Assembly (NCBI RefSeq): GCF_002410825.1
Contig: NZ_DHOS01000030.1
Location: 124,001-188,000 of the forward strand
DNA from: Proteiniphilum sp. UBA5384
GTDB taxonomy: Bacteria; Bacteroidota; Bacteroidia; Bacteroidales; Dysgonomonadaceae
Reading direction: 5' to 3'
Length of the DNA stretch: 64,000 bases
The notes under the pieces are model-generated. The model was not told where the DNA came from, did not search any database, and saw only the letters and a program-made list of their open reading frames with translations. Shown here in pieces: positions 35,133 through 44,839 of this stretch (its first letter is position 1; each line of letters begins with the position of its first letter). The position numbers and the translations under genes were made by a program.

Positions 35133-36392
35133 ATGCAATACATAACCCGAGAAAACGATCGGCTTGTGGTGCCCGATCATCCTGTCATTCCTTTTATCGA
35201 AGGCGATGGGATAGGTAAAGAGATCACTTCTCATGTCCAGGCGATTGTAGACAATGCTGTCGCAAAAGCATATGGGGGAACCCGGAAATTAGAGTGGAAA
35301 GAAGTACTGGCCGGAGAAAAATCTTTCAACAAAATAGGAAGTTGGCTGCCGGACGAAACTATGGAGACTTTCCGTCACTGTCTGGTAGGAATAAAAGGGC
35401 CTCTCACTACTCCCGTTGGTGAGGGGATACGCTCCCTCAACGTGGCATTACGCCAGGAGCTGGATCTGTATGTATGCTTGCGTCCTGTGCGATGGTTCAA
35501 AGGTGTATCTACCCCGCTTTTACATCCCGAAAAGGTACATGTCACCATCTTTCGCGAAAATACCGAAGATATTTATGCCGGTATCGAATGGGCCGCCGGA
35601 ACGCCGGAATTGAAGAAGGTATTGAAATTCCTGGAGGAAGAGATGGGGGTGGGAAAGATCCGTTTTCCGGAGACTACCTCGTTGGGTGTAAAACCTGTTT
35701 CGGTAGAAGGTACGGAGCGGTTAGTCAGGGCCGCCATCGAATATGCTTTGAAGCATCGCTTACCATCAGTGACGCTGGTGCACAAGGGAAATATCATGAA
35801 ATTTACCGAAGGAGGCTTTAAAAAATGGGGATACGCCCTTGCAGAACGTGAATTTCCCAATCAAACATTCACAGAGCATGTCTTTAATAAGATAAAGATT
35901 GAGCAGGGGCTGGAGCAAGCAGTAGAGGCTTATAATCAGGCTGTTGAATCGGGGAAAGTATTTATCAAAGATGTAATTGCCGATGCATTCCTTCAAAATA
36001 CGCTCCTCAAACCGGAGGAATATGCCGTAATCGCAACACTTAATCTGAACGGAGATTATATTTCCGACCAGTTGGCGGCGATGGTGGGTGGTATTGGAAT
36101 CGCGCCGGGAGCCAATATTAACTATAATACGGGGCATGCCATTTTTGAAGCGACTCATGGAACAGCCCCCGATATTGCCGGGAAAGATAAGGCAAATCCC
36201 TGTTCATTGCTACTTTCGGCAGTAATGATGTTGGAATATATAGGATGGCAGGAAGCTGGTGAATTGATTACTTACGCTTTGGAAACACTTTTTGAAAATG
36301 GATATGCAACTTCCGACCTTGCAAGGTTTATGGAGAGTGGAAAACCATTATCTACATCTGGTTTTTCCCGAAAAGTGATTGAGAGTTTATGA
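35133..36392 (+). CDS. icd: Isocitrate dehydrogenase, E. coli-type fold with NAD-type cofactor residues
   Basis: This 419-aa enzyme is a type I homodimeric isocitrate dehydrogenase. Isocitrate-binding motifs are intact (EGIRSLNVALRQELDLYVCL, IFRENTEDIYAGIEW). In E. coli Icd, NADP is held by Lys344 and Tyr345 in HGTAPKYAG; here the equivalent motif reads HGTAPDIAGK (D347, I348), the pattern of NAD-dependent relatives. I therefore predict an NAD preference. The gene lies between an aconitase and citrate synthase, with a second, NADP-type enzyme of unrelated subclass at 37908. The family is certain; the cofactor call is inference from two residues. Confidence 0.93.
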   Translation: MQYITRENDRLVVPDHPVIPFIEGDGIGKEITSHVQAIVDNAVAKAYGGTRKLEWKEVLAGEKSFNKIGSWLPDETMETFRHCLVGIKGPLTTPVGEGIRSLNVALRQELDLYVCLRPVRWFKGVSTPLLHPEKVHVTIFRENTEDIYAGIEWAAGTPELKKVLKFLEEEMGVGKIRFPETTSLGVKPVSVEGTERLVRAAIEYALKHRLPSVTLVHKGNIMKFTEGGFKKWGYALAEREFPNQTFTEHVFNKIKIEQGLEQAVEAYNQAVESGKVFIKDVIADAFLQNTLLKPEEYAVIATLNLNGDYISDQLAAMVGGIGIAPGANINYNTGHAIFEATHGTAPDIAGKDKANPCSLLLSAVMMLEYIGWQEAGELITYALETLFENGYATSDLARFMESGKPLSTSGFSRKVIESL

Positions 36393-36545
36393 AGAAATAG
36401 AGTATGCCAATTTCCCTTGTTAATTCTTCCGGTAAAAACAGAGGATTTTGTAAACAAAAAGAGGGCAGCGGCTGTTAAAAGACAAGAATACCATTACCTT
36501 GTCACCATTTAAAAGATAACGAAGAAAAAAACAAAATATATCACT

Positions 36546-37901
36546 ATGGATAATGAACAATTGAGGAAAACATTGTCGGACTCTGTGGCTTTCACAAGCA
36601 ACATCGACAAGGATCTTTTTACTAAAATGGGTGTGAAGCGCGGCCTTCGCAATGAAGATCATTCGGGTGTGCTTGCCGGGCTTACCCGTGTGGGAGATGT
36701 CGTGGGTTATGAGCGTCAGGCAGATAATACGCTGACTCCTGTCCCCGGTAAGCTTTTTTATCGTGGAATGGATGTGGAAGAACTGGTAAGAGGAATACAG
36801 CATGAAAATCGTTTGGGTTTTGAGGAAACGACTTTTCTGCTTTTATCGGGCCGGCTTCCCGGCAGTGAGGAACTTAAAGCAGTAGAACAACTGATTGCCC
36901 AAACGATGTCGTTAAACCATAGGGCGACAATGAATATTTTGTCTTTAAAAGGGGGGAATATTATGAATATCCTCGCCAGAAGCGTGTTAGAATTATATAC
37001 TTATGATGATAATCCGGATGATATCTGCCCTGAAAATCTTATCAAACAATCAATCAATCTGATTGCCAAATTTCCTACCATAATCGCTTATGCATACCAA
37101 GTGTTGAGACATGATCAGATGGGACGTTCACTGCATATCCGTCATCCTTATGAGGACCGGTCTGTGGCAGAAAATTTCCTTTTTATGATGAATGGTCGTG
37201 ATAATTATACGGAACTTGATGTGAAAATTCTTGATCTCGCACTGATTCTCCATGCCGAACACGGTGGGGGAAATAACTCCACTTTCTCAGTACGCGTTAC
37301 CAGTTCCACGGAGACAGATACTTATTCTGCCATTGCAGCGGGTATAGGCTCTCTGAAAGGGCCTCTCCATGGAGGCGCCAATATCAAGGTAAAGGGTATG
37401 CTGGAAGACATGAAACAAAATGTGAAAGACTGGACAAATCCATCGCAGGTAGATGATTATCTGATTAAAATATTGAATAAAGAAGCATATGACCGTACGG
37501 GGCTTATCTACGGTATCGGGCATGCAGTATATACAATCAGCGACCCCCGTGCCATATTACTGAAAGAAAAGGCCCGTGATCTGGCAAAAGAAAAAGGACG
37601 CGAAGAGGAATTTGCCTTTATGGAATTGATAGAGGAGCGTGCTGTGGAGGTATTCCTCGGGTTCAAAAAAAGTACGGCTAAGACACGGACATGTATTAAC
37701 GTTGATTTTTATTCGGGTTTTGTGTATGATGCCCTTGGATTGCCGCCGGAAGTATTTACTCCTCTCTTTGCGATGGCTCGTATCGTAGGTTGGTCGGCTC
37801 ATCGGATTGAAGAGATGAATTTCGCCAGCAAGCGTTTAATCCGGCCTGCATACAAAAATGTACGCGAGAAACAACCCTTTATTCCGATGAATAAGAGATA
37901 A
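36546..37901 (+). CDS. gltA: Citrate synthase
   Basis: Citrate synthase condenses acetyl-CoA and oxaloacetate. The 451-aa protein has the three expected catalytic positions: His in LHAEHGGGNNSTFSVR, His in LIYGIGHAVYTISDPRA and Asp in CINVDFYSGFVYDALGLP. It also has an extended N-terminal part (about 60 residues before the core) as in other Bacteroidales citrate synthases. The preceding gap of 153 bases holds no clear promoter; the next gene starts six bases after its stop, so citrate synthase and the NADP-type isocitrate dehydrogenase are made from one message. Confidence 0.95.
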   Translation: MDNEQLRKTLSDSVAFTSNIDKDLFTKMGVKRGLRNEDHSGVLAGLTRVGDVVGYERQADNTLTPVPGKLFYRGMDVEELVRGIQHENRLGFEETTFLLLSGRLPGSEELKAVEQLIAQTMSLNHRATMNILSLKGGNIMNILARSVLELYTYDDNPDDICPENLIKQSINLIAKFPTIIAYAYQVLRHDQMGRSLHIRHPYEDRSVAENFLFMMNGRDNYTELDVKILDLALILHAEHGGGNNSTFSVRVTSSTETDTYSAIAAGIGSLKGPLHGGANIKVKGMLEDMKQNVKDWTNPSQVDDYLIKILNKEAYDRTGLIYGIGHAVYTISDPRAILLKEKARDLAKEKGREEEFAFMELIEERAVEVFLGFKKSTAKTRTCINVDFYSGFVYDALGLPPEVFTPLFAMARIVGWSAHRIEEMNFASKRLIRPAYKNVREKQPFIPMNKR

Positions 37902-37907
37902 ACCCTC

Positions 37908-39137
37908 ATGAAAAAGATAAAAGTAAATAATCCAATCGTTGAGTTGGATGGCGACGAGATGACCCGTATCATCTGGTCGTTTATCAAAGAGCAACTGATT
38001 CTGCCCTATCTCGACTTGGATATCAAATATTACGATCTTGGTATCCAACACCGTGATGCGACGGACGACAAGGTGACAATAGAGGCGGCGGAAGCCATCA
38101 GAAAATATAATGTAGGTATCAAGTGTGCTACCATCACACCCGATGAAGCCCGTGTGAGGGAATTTGGATTGAAGCAGATGTGGAAATCACCCAACGGCAC
38201 CATCCGTAATATTGTGGGTGGAACTGTATTCAGGGAACCGATCATCTGTAGTAATATTCCCCGTTATGTACAGGGATGGACTGAGCCGATCATCATCGGT
38301 CGTCACGCTTTTGGCGACCAGTACCGTGCCACCGATAAGGTGATCAAGGGGAAGGGTACACTGACACTGACTTTCACCAGTGAGGAAGGTGAAACCCAAC
38401 GCTGGGAAGTATATGATTTCAAGGGTGACGGAGTTGCCATGGCGATGTACAATACCGACGAGTCTATCTACGGGTTTGCCCGCTCCTCCTTCCAGATGGC
38501 GCTGACAAAAAAATATCCGCTCTACATGTCTACCAAGAATACTATCCTGAAAGCCTATGACGGACGTTTTAAGGATATCTTCCAAGAGGTATATGAGAGC
38601 GAATTCAAGGCTGAATTCGAGAAGGCCGGCATCACTTACGAGCACCGCCTGATTGATGACATGGTGGCCTCGGCCATGAAGTGGAATGGCGGGTTTGTGT
38701 GGGCATGCAAGAACTACGACGGTGACGTGCAATCGGATACGGTGGCACAGGGGTTCGGTTCGCTGGGGATGATGTCTTCGGTATTGGTGACACCCGACGG
38801 CAAGACGGTGGAAGCCGAGGCGGCGCACGGTACCGTGACACGCCACTACCGCCAGCATCAGCAAGGTGAGGAAACCAGCACCAATCCCATCGCTTCTATC
38901 TTTGCCTGGACACGGGGACTGGCGCACCGGGGACAGTTAGACAATAACCAGCCATTGATCGATTTCTGCGATACATTGGAACAGGTGTGCATCGAGACGG
39001 TGGAAGGCGGTGAAATGACCAAAGACTTGGCGCTCCTTGTCTACGGCAATGATGCGTCACGCAATACCTACCTCACTACTCAGCAATTCCTGCAGGCGTT
39101 GAAGCGGAATCTGGAGAAGAAGTGGGAAAGTGTATAA
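37908..39137 (+). CDS. NADP-dependent isocitrate dehydrogenase, eukaryotic (IDH1-like) type
   Basis: This 409-aa enzyme belongs to the type II subclass that includes human IDH1/IDH2, not the E. coli type. Conserved segments are [47 protein letters not shown] (shown here in two parts in the protein) and [20 protein letters not shown], where Arg-His of the TRHY motif are the residues that bind the NADP phosphate. It should therefore supply NADPH and 2-oxoglutarate. The second half of the gene is visibly richer in G and C than its upstream neighbours, perhaps through codon selection. Confidence 0.94.
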   Translation: MKKIKVNNPIVELDGDEMTRIIWSFIKEQLILPYLDLDIKYYDLGIQHRDATDDKVTIEAAEAIRKYNVGIKCATITPDEARVREFGLKQMWKSPNGTIRNIVGGTVFREPIICSNIPRYVQGWTEPIIIGRHAFGDQYRATDKVIKGKGTLTLTFTSEEGETQRWEVYDFKGDGVAMAMYNTDESIYGFARSSFQMALTKKYPLYMSTKNTILKAYDGRFKDIFQEVYESEFKAEFEKAGITYEHRLIDDMVASAMKWNGGFVWACKNYDGDVQSDTVAQGFGSLGMMSSVLVTPDGKTVEAEAAHGTVTRHYRQHQQGEETSTNPIASIFAWTRGLAHRGQLDNNQPLIDFCDTLEQVCIETVEGGEMTKDLALLVYGNDASRNTYLTTQQFLQALKRNLEKKWESV

Positions 39138-39671
39138 TTGATTGATAGTGAGGATATATGTGCTTATCGACTGCTTTTGTGATATTTTCGAGTGTAGAGG
39201 AAAATTCCTATCTTTATGTAAATATTTTCAGATATGGAGGAATATTTCAACACTTTGAAAAGGTATAATCCCAGGGACGACAATCCGCTTGAGACTGGAT
39301 TCTCACGGCTGGAATACAGGGGATAAGATATTTGATTGTACCGGTAATAAGCTCGTCAAAGTACTGGTCGGTCAACGTCACGTTGGAAAAAGTTATCTGC
39401 TGCGACAGATAATTGAGCAGCTCATAAGGGGAGGTGTCAATCCACGGAATATACTTTATATCAATAAGGATTTTACCGAGAGTTAGGAAATATTTATAAC
39501 CGGTTCCAACTCAAAGATGTTGTCGGGCGAACTGGCCACACTTTTATCGGGCCGTTATGTGCAATTCGAAGTATTCCCGTCTAGTTTTACAGAGTATCTT
39601 GGCTTTACAAATAGAAAGGCCATCAAGCAGAGCTATGTGGTTTATTTGGAATGTGGTGCTTAGCCGGAACT

Positions 39672-39675
39672 ATTT
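39672..39675. repeat. Left target-site duplication ATTT of the IS element
   Basis: ATTT at 39672-39675 is repeated at 41116-41119. Removing the IS and one copy joins ...PELF to ILPNDET... in one frame. Confidence 0.7.
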
Positions 39676-41115
39676 AGTCGCCCCTCAATATCTGTATAAT
39701 TATCTGACATTTAGCAAAATATCATTAGGATAAGTTGTCCGAATCTGCAAGATTTTGTATCTTTAGGTATAATTTCTTGCAGATTTATTATGTTATTACC
39801 CGCAAAAAAAGATGCTCAGCGCAGTTTATTTTTCTCACTGGAGGATAGTTTGAATCAGCAACATCCTCTTTACATTTTAGCCAACAAAGTCGATTGGGCA
39901 ATGTTTGATCGTGAGTTTTCACCTTTGTATTGCCATGATAATGGCGCTCTCGCCAAGCCTATTCGATTGATGGTCGGATTGTTGCTATTAAAACACATTC
40001 GCGATCTTTCCGATGAAAGTATTGTCGAACAGTGGAGCGAAAACAATTACTACCAATATTTTTGTGGGAAGCAGGAGTTTGTCCCTTATCAGCCCTGTGC
40101 TTCTTCAGAATTAGTTCACTTTCGTCACCGTATCGGAGTTTGGGGCTGTGAGTTGATCCTCAAAGAGAGTATTCGCATCAACGGTAAAGATGGCGATCAG
40201 GAGGAGATTTCGGCGGACACCACCGTTCAGGAGAAAAACATCACTTTTCCGACCGACAATAAACTTCAGCGCAAAATTATCGACAAATGCAAAAAAATAG
40301 CAAAGGAAGAGGGTATTGAGCTTCGTCAGAGTTACAGTCGCACACTAAAGAAATTATCCGTCCAACAGCGCTTCAACCGTCATCCCAAGAACAGGAAAAA
40401 AGCTCGCTCGGCCAATCGTAAAGTCAAGACCATTGCCGGAAGATTGGTTCGTGAATTGGAACGCAAATTGGCAGAAGGTCATCCTTATGGTCATTTATTG
40501 TCGCTCTATGACAAGGTCTTGAAACAAAACAAAAATAGTAAAAACAAGATTTACAGTTTACATGAACCACAGGTACAATGTATTTCGAAAGGAAAGGAAC
40601 ACAAGAAATATGAGTTTGGCAATAAGGTTTCGATACTTTACACTCAAACTACAGGTGTGATTGTCGGAGCCTTAGCTTTCAAGAATGAATACGACGGGCA
40701 CACGCTTCCCGATGCCATTAACCAATACAAGAGACTCAAGGGTAAACATCCCAAGACTATCTATGCTGACAGGGGATACAAAGGAAGGTCAAAAATTGGA
40801 GAAACCAACATTTATATTCCCAAGCCATTTTCGAAGAAACTAAGTCAGTATCAACAACGTAAACGCAGAAAAGGACACAAACGCAGAGCAGCCATAGAGC
40901 CGATAATCGGCCATCTCAAAGAAGATCACCGATTGTCGAGAAACTTCTACAAGGGTGACTTTGGAGATGCGATCAATGTGTTGTTGGCGGCAGCGGCTTT
41001 CAACTTCAAAAGAATGATGAATAAATACAAAGAAAAAATTGCCTATATCTTCTTAAAGATACAGGCAATCTGTTTTCTATTAATGAAGCCTAAATTGGCT
41101 TTTTAAGGGACGACT
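39676..41115 (+). mobile_element. IS5-like insertion sequence, about 1,440 bp
   Basis: The ends carry short imperfect terminal inverted repeats: AGTCGCCCCTCA at 39676 and, inverted, AGTCGTCCCTTA at the right end. A four-base duplication (ATTT) flanks the element. One transposase ORF fills it. Deleting the element plus one duplication restores the host reading frame across the junction, which supports these exact limits. Family assignment (IS5 rather than IS1182) is from transposase layout and is less certain. Confidence 0.8.
39790..41106 (+). CDS. IS5-family DDE transposase
   Basis: The 438-aa transposase appears intact. It has the N-terminal DUF772-like domain (HDNGALAKPIRLMVGLLLLK, HIRDLSDESIVEQWSENNYY), a first catalytic Asp in EEISADTTVQEKNI, a second in YADRGYKGRSKIG and the Glu region IEPIIGHLKEDHRLSRNF near the C-terminus; a Lys/Arg-rich insertion separates the first two Asp regions. 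NEYDGHTLPDAINQY is typical of the IS5 group. It is the only gene of the element and could still mobilise it. Confidence 0.93.
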   Translation: MLLPAKKDAQRSLFFSLEDSLNQQHPLYILANKVDWAMFDREFSPLYCHDNGALAKPIRLMVGLLLLKHIRDLSDESIVEQWSENNYYQYFCGKQEFVPYQPCASSELVHFRHRIGVWGCELILKESIRINGKDGDQEEISADTTVQEKNITFPTDNKLQRKIIDKCKKIAKEEGIELRQSYSRTLKKLSVQQRFNRHPKNRKKARSANRKVKTIAGRLVRELERKLAEGHPYGHLLSLYDKVLKQNKNSKNKIYSLHEPQVQCISKGKEHKKYEFGNKVSILYTQTTGVIVGALAFKNEYDGHTLPDAINQYKRLKGKHPKTIYADRGYKGRSKIGETNIYIPKPFSKKLSQYQQRKRRKGHKRRAAIEPIIGHLKEDHRLSRNFYKGDFGDAINVLLAAAAFNFKRMMNKYKEKIAYIFLKIQAICFLLMKPKLAF

Positions 41116-41119
41116 ATTT
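41116..41119. repeat. Right target-site duplication ATTT of the IS element
   Basis: Second copy of the four-base duplication that matches 39672-39675. Confidence 0.7.
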
Positions 41120-41805
41120 ATTTTGCCCAATGATGAGACAAAAAAGAATTATATATATACCATCAAGGATACAGTGTTATTATGGGATATTATACAGCGG
41201 CACAATATCAAAGATCCCAAATTGCTGGAAGATATTTTTATTTATTTGATAAATAACACTTCTAATTTGGTCTCGATAAACAATATTGTAAACTACCTCA
41301 AAAGCAACGGACGAAAAACCACTTATGATACTGTTTCCAATTACATCGGTTATATAGAAGATACTTTTCTTATACACCGTGCTGAACGCTATGATATTCG
41401 AGGCAAAGAAGCTATTTCCGGCAATTGTAAATATTATGCCAATGATTTGTCGTTTAAAAACTGGCTCTATCCCGAATTTGGTTACGGCATGGGGTATAAA
41501 CTGGAGAATCTGGTCTATTTAAATCTCCGTCGGGCGGGGTATGATGTGTATGTGGGTACCCTACGGGACAAAGAGGTTGATTTTGTGGCAAAAAGAGGAG
41601 ATCGGTTAATATACCTGCAATCGGCTTATTTGCTGCCGACGAGCAAACTATCCGGTGGAAATATGCTCCGCTGGAACTTATACCGGATAATTACGAAAAA
41701 TTGGTCGTCACGCTGGATGATCTTTCCTTGCCTTCCAACAACGGTATCCGCCATGTCCAAGCGTGGAAACTGACAGAAGAATTGTAACTGTGGAAAGAAT
41801 AACTA

Positions 41806-41835
41806 ACCAGGGGCGGCCGATTGGCCGCCCCTGGT
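41806..41835 (-). terminator. Strong GC-rich hairpin at the end of the SusCD/peptidase operon
   Basis: A perfect 13-bp stem (ACCAGGGGCGGCC pairing with GGCCGCCCCTGGT) with a four-base loop lies between the pseudogene end and the last gene of the leftward operon. The T tract is weak on both strands, so it may act as a 3' stabilising hairpin as well as a terminator. Confidence 0.65.
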
Positions 41836-41866
41836 AGTGTAATTATAATACCTTTCAACGAAAGGG

Positions 41867-43144
41867 TTACTCTGCTACTTTTACAAAATGGTAACGTAAC
41901 GGATATCCTTTCATTACAGGACTGTCTCCCCAATCTTTCACCATATTATAAGTGTTTTGCAGGAAATCGGTAGGTTCTAAATCATTTAGCGTAACCTCTA
42001 AGATAGTTTGACTTTCCTTTTCAAAAGTCCTGAATCCGATTTCCGTCTTGCGGATTTTTTCTTTGGTCGCGGAGAAATTCACATTGGCTTTCTCCAGGTC
42101 AACCATCAGTATATTCACTACTGGGGTAGGCCAACCTTCTTCTTGCAAACGTTCAGTAACTTCATTCTTATATTCTATAGTACAATCCCTGAAGTAGTTT
42201 TTCAAAACACCCTGGAAGGAAGTTTTCAGGAAAGGTGTTCCATCTTCGTCCGAAGTGAATTCAATGATATCCTTGTCCGAGGTTTCAGGCAAAGGATATA
42301 CTTCCGGATCATCATCAAATCCAGTATTCAATTCCATCCACTCCTTATTGACCAATGCTATTCCCGCCCATTTGCCTTGGAGTGTACCTGCCACCGGTCC
42401 CACAATAGTGATGGTCACATTGATATTTTGACCGGGGAAAAAGCCGGCAGGAAGTGCCGACCCTACTCCCAACTTGATCGTGTTCTTGCCCTCCTCTGTT
42501 TTTAACCATGTCAGGGCTACGGTTCCTTCTGATTTGCCTTTCTCGATAGTGACCGATTTCGCACCCGTGAATTCATAGTGCTCGCCTTCTACGGCTGTGG
42601 AGCCTGCCGCATCTACCACAATAGGGATAGTGACAGTTTCTTCAACCCTATACAGTGAAGAGGAAGCGGTTCCCAGTTTTAGTACTATCGCTGCTCCTGA
42701 AAAAAGGCTCTCTTTCTTTTTCTGGAAAGTATATACAATATCGTCTTTGGGCTGTACGGTAATGGTGGTTTTGGATATACTCCCCATATTGAACCCGGCG
42801 GGCAAAGTACCCAGATTGAGTTCAATGGTACGGGATTCTTCGTAATTGTCTTTTGCAATTAAAACCACATCCGCGGTACTGCTGCTGCCGGAGAAGACGA
42901 ACTCACTTGCCGAGATGGTGTAGTGTTCATCTTTCACGGCCGTGCCCGATAGGGTAAAAGGTACTTTCACTGCCGAACCGTTATGGTTTTTAACCGTCAG
43001 GCGGACTGTTACCGAACCGGTGGGCTCCATTACATACTCACTTTTTTCGAGGGATACAACTGGTGCGTCATCCTCATCGCTACAACTCACAAAAGTCAAT
43101 ACGGAGACCAATGCTATTGCTGCTGTTAAAAAAAACTTGTTCAT
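41867..43144 (-). CDS. Surface lipoprotein with Calx-beta-like repeats, last gene of the SusCD operon
   Basis: From the ATG at 43144 the product is 425 aa, beginning with a lipoprotein signal (FFLTAAIALVSVLTFVSCSD). Two or three beta-rich modules follow, each with the pattern of Calx-beta/DUF1735-like domains: SVTVRLTVKNHNGSAVKVPF and EHYTISASEFVF in the first, ETVTIPIVVDAAGSTAVEGE and HYEFTGAKSVTIEKGKSEG in the second. The C-terminal 130 residues form a different domain. In SusCD loci such lipoproteins commonly sit on the cell surface and bind substrate. The longer frame to 43204 overlaps the preceding gene and is not used. I cannot name a substrate. Confidence 0.8.
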   Translation of the reverse strand: MNKFFLTAAIALVSVLTFVSCSDEDDAPVVSLEKSEYVMEPTGSVTVRLTVKNHNGSAVKVPFTLSGTAVKDEHYTISASEFVFSGSSSTADVVLIAKDNYEESRTIELNLGTLPAGFNMGSISKTTITVQPKDDIVYTFQKKKESLFSGAAIVLKLGTASSSLYRVEETVTIPIVVDAAGSTAVEGEHYEFTGAKSVTIEKGKSEGTVALTWLKTEEGKNTIKLGVGSALPAGFFPGQNINVTITIVGPVAGTLQGKWAGIALVNKEWMELNTGFDDDPEVYPLPETSDKDIIEFTSDEDGTPFLKTSFQGVLKNYFRDCTIEYKNEVTERLQEEGWPTPVVNILMVDLEKANVNFSATKEKIRKTEIGFRTFEKESQTILEVTLNDLEPTDFLQNTYNMVKDWGDSPVMKGYPLRYHFVKVAE

Positions 43145-43178
43145 ACAACAATCATTTAAGTTAATAATTATCAATCTG

Positions 43179-43388
43179 TTATTTTGTGGCGTCTTCATAT
43201 TCATTCATCCTTTGCTCAATGTAATCCCGTTCCTCCGCGGTCAACCTGCTTTCTTTCGGGAGTACATATTGCTTGAACTCATTGTTTGTACGGGGAGGGA
43301 CCTCGTCAATATCACTGCTGCAGGTTACAGATCCTAATAATAATAGGGTGGCAGCCACTATCCATAAAATATATTTTATTGGTTTCAT
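43179..43388 (-). CDS. Small lipoprotein of unknown function
   Basis: The 69-aa product begins with a lipoprotein signal peptide (YILWIVAATLLLLGSVTCSS; lipobox VTC) and has a short, charged mature part (RLTAEERDYIEQRMNEYEDA). It lies between SusD (27-base gap) and the Calx-beta lipoprotein (34-base gap) in the same operon. I do not recognise a family. Its conserved position, signal peptide and tight spacing argue that it is real; a mature chain of under 50 residues suggests a small accessory subunit of the SusCD complex. Confidence 0.75.
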   Translation of the reverse strand: MKPIKYILWIVAATLLLLGSVTCSSDIDEVPPRTNNEFKQYVLPKESRLTAEERDYIEQRMNEYEDATK

Positions 43389-43415
43389 ACGGTTATTCTA
43401 TTTTTTATTGGATTC

Positions 43416-44798
43416 TTAAAATTCATACCCGGGATTTTGTATCAGTCCGTCAATAATCAGGATATCATTGACCGGTAACGGATAAGTGTACATGAACTTT
43501 TGTGTTACCCATTTATAGCCGTTCTTTGCCACCCAGAATTCAGGACGTCCGTTCCGTTTCAATTCAAACCAACGGTCTCCCTCCATATAGAACTCCTTCC
43601 GGCGTTCGTTCAGGATGGCATACACCAAGGGGGTGAGGGTTTTTCCTTCGGCATCTTCCTGGATGATATCGGCGCTGTTCACCGGAGGCAAGCTCTCCGT
43701 GGTATAGGGAACATAATCTTCAATCCGCTTTTCGCGCAACAGGTTCAGGTAACGCAATGCCTGCTCCTCATTTCCCTGATGGGCGTATGATTCGGCGAGA
43801 ATCAGGCACATCTCATCGCTCCGGACACCACCGAGCGGATTTTTCTGGTTCTCTCTTTTTTTATTGAAAGAGAGGGCAAAGCGGATATCTTTCTCTTTTT
43901 CGACAAATAACTCGACTAATTCTTTGGATACAGGTCGTTTTTGGATGTTTAGCAAGGCGGTGGTGTAATCAAAGTTTTTGGAATTATTACCATATAAAAA
44001 AGAGCGGATCAATATATTTCCCGAACGGGTGTTGCGGGCACTGATCATATTTGTGTACGCCTCTCCCGACAGCAGTGGATATTTCTCCAGTAAAGGTTCC
44101 GAAGTGGCGATGGCATTCCCCCAGTCACCTGTCCAGAAATAGAGCTTGGCCAAATATGCCCGGACCACATCTTCCGTAAACCGATATATTTCATCCGTGA
44201 CTTTATAAGATAACGCTTTTTTGAGGTCCGACTCGATATGGGAAATGGTCTGCGACAAAGGAGCGCGTGTGGCACGCTCTTCCATATCGAAAGTATAGAC
44301 CAATGGAACTCCCAATTGGGAGGAAGGATTTTTTGATACCGGTTCGCAAAACTGGATCATCAATTTGTAATAGGATACACCCCGTAAGGCATAAGCGGTG
44401 CCCAGCACTTTCTTGTCGAGGTCCGTGCCCCCTTCGCCCAGCTCGTCGATAGTGATATTGCAATCACGGATAATCTCATATAACTGTGCGTATTTGGTAG
44501 ACATGCTCAGTAGGCTTGAACCGATATAGAGCGGCATATTTGCGGAGGAAAAATCGGTCAGGCTGGCATCGAGATTATCCGCATAAGCTTCCAGATCATA
44601 CACATCCATGAAAGTATTTACCAAAAGCCCAGAATTGGCATAGTCGATATCGTTCAGCCGGTTATGTAGCAGTGCCTCGAACTCATCGGCAGTTTTCGGG
44701 ATAGTCTTGCCGTAGGGCTTTATGTCCAAAAAGCCGGAACAGGCCGATAGCAGGAAAAGAGTAACGGCGAGGATTGAATTAGTTATCTTCTTGTTCAT
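43416..44798 (-). CDS. SusD/RagB-family outer-membrane lipoprotein
   Basis: This 460-aa lipoprotein (signal ILAVTLFLLSACSGF) has the SusD fold: the N-terminal PYGKTIPKTADEFEALLHNR, TPR-like helices in the middle (GTAYALRGVSYYKLMIQFCE) and the typical C-terminal end with EFYMEGDRWFELKR and PLPVNDILIIDGLIQNPGYE. SusD forms a lid over its SusC partner, which is encoded 41 bases upstream. At 460 aa it is short for the family (usually about 500-600), nearer to RagB-like peptide-binding members. With two peptidases in the operon, oligopeptides are the likely ligand. Confidence 0.93.
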   Translation of the reverse strand: MNKKITNSILAVTLFLLSACSGFLDIKPYGKTIPKTADEFEALLHNRLNDIDYANSGLLVNTFMDVYDLEAYADNLDASLTDFSSANMPLYIGSSLLSMSTKYAQLYEIIRDCNITIDELGEGGTDLDKKVLGTAYALRGVSYYKLMIQFCEPVSKNPSSQLGVPLVYTFDMEERATRAPLSQTISHIESDLKKALSYKVTDEIYRFTEDVVRAYLAKLYFWTGDWGNAIATSEPLLEKYPLLSGEAYTNMISARNTRSGNILIRSFLYGNNSKNFDYTTALLNIQKRPVSKELVELFVEKEKDIRFALSFNKKRENQKNPLGGVRSDEMCLILAESYAHQGNEEQALRYLNLLREKRIEDYVPYTTESLPPVNSADIIQEDAEGKTLTPLVYAILNERRKEFYMEGDRWFELKRNGRPEFWVAKNGYKWVTQKFMYTYPLPVNDILIIDGLIQNPGYEF

Positions 44799-44839
44799 TA
44801 TTTTTATTATTGCTGCTTGACGTTTATAGGATAGTGCTA

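Larger units (their letters stand above)
39234..41787 (+). pseudogene. AAA ATPase/DUF4143 gene, broken by frameshifts and stops and interrupted by an IS element
   Basis: The original product was an ATPase of the AAA_14-DUF4143 family (about 400 aa). The N-terminal frame begins MEEYFNTLKRYNPRDDNPLE and shifts near 39321 into the frame with the Walker A motif (VLVGQRHVGKSYLLRQII). A TAG follows at 39487, then FITGSNSKMLSGELATLLSG, another TAG at 39661 and the IS. Downstream the DUF4143 part continues (NYIYTIKDTVLLWDIIQRHN to RDKEVDFVAKRGDRLIYLQ). It shifts again near 41637 to end VQAWKLTEEL at 41787. Part of the middle also seems deleted. Decay by several independent lesions shows a dead gene. 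Confidence 0.85.
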
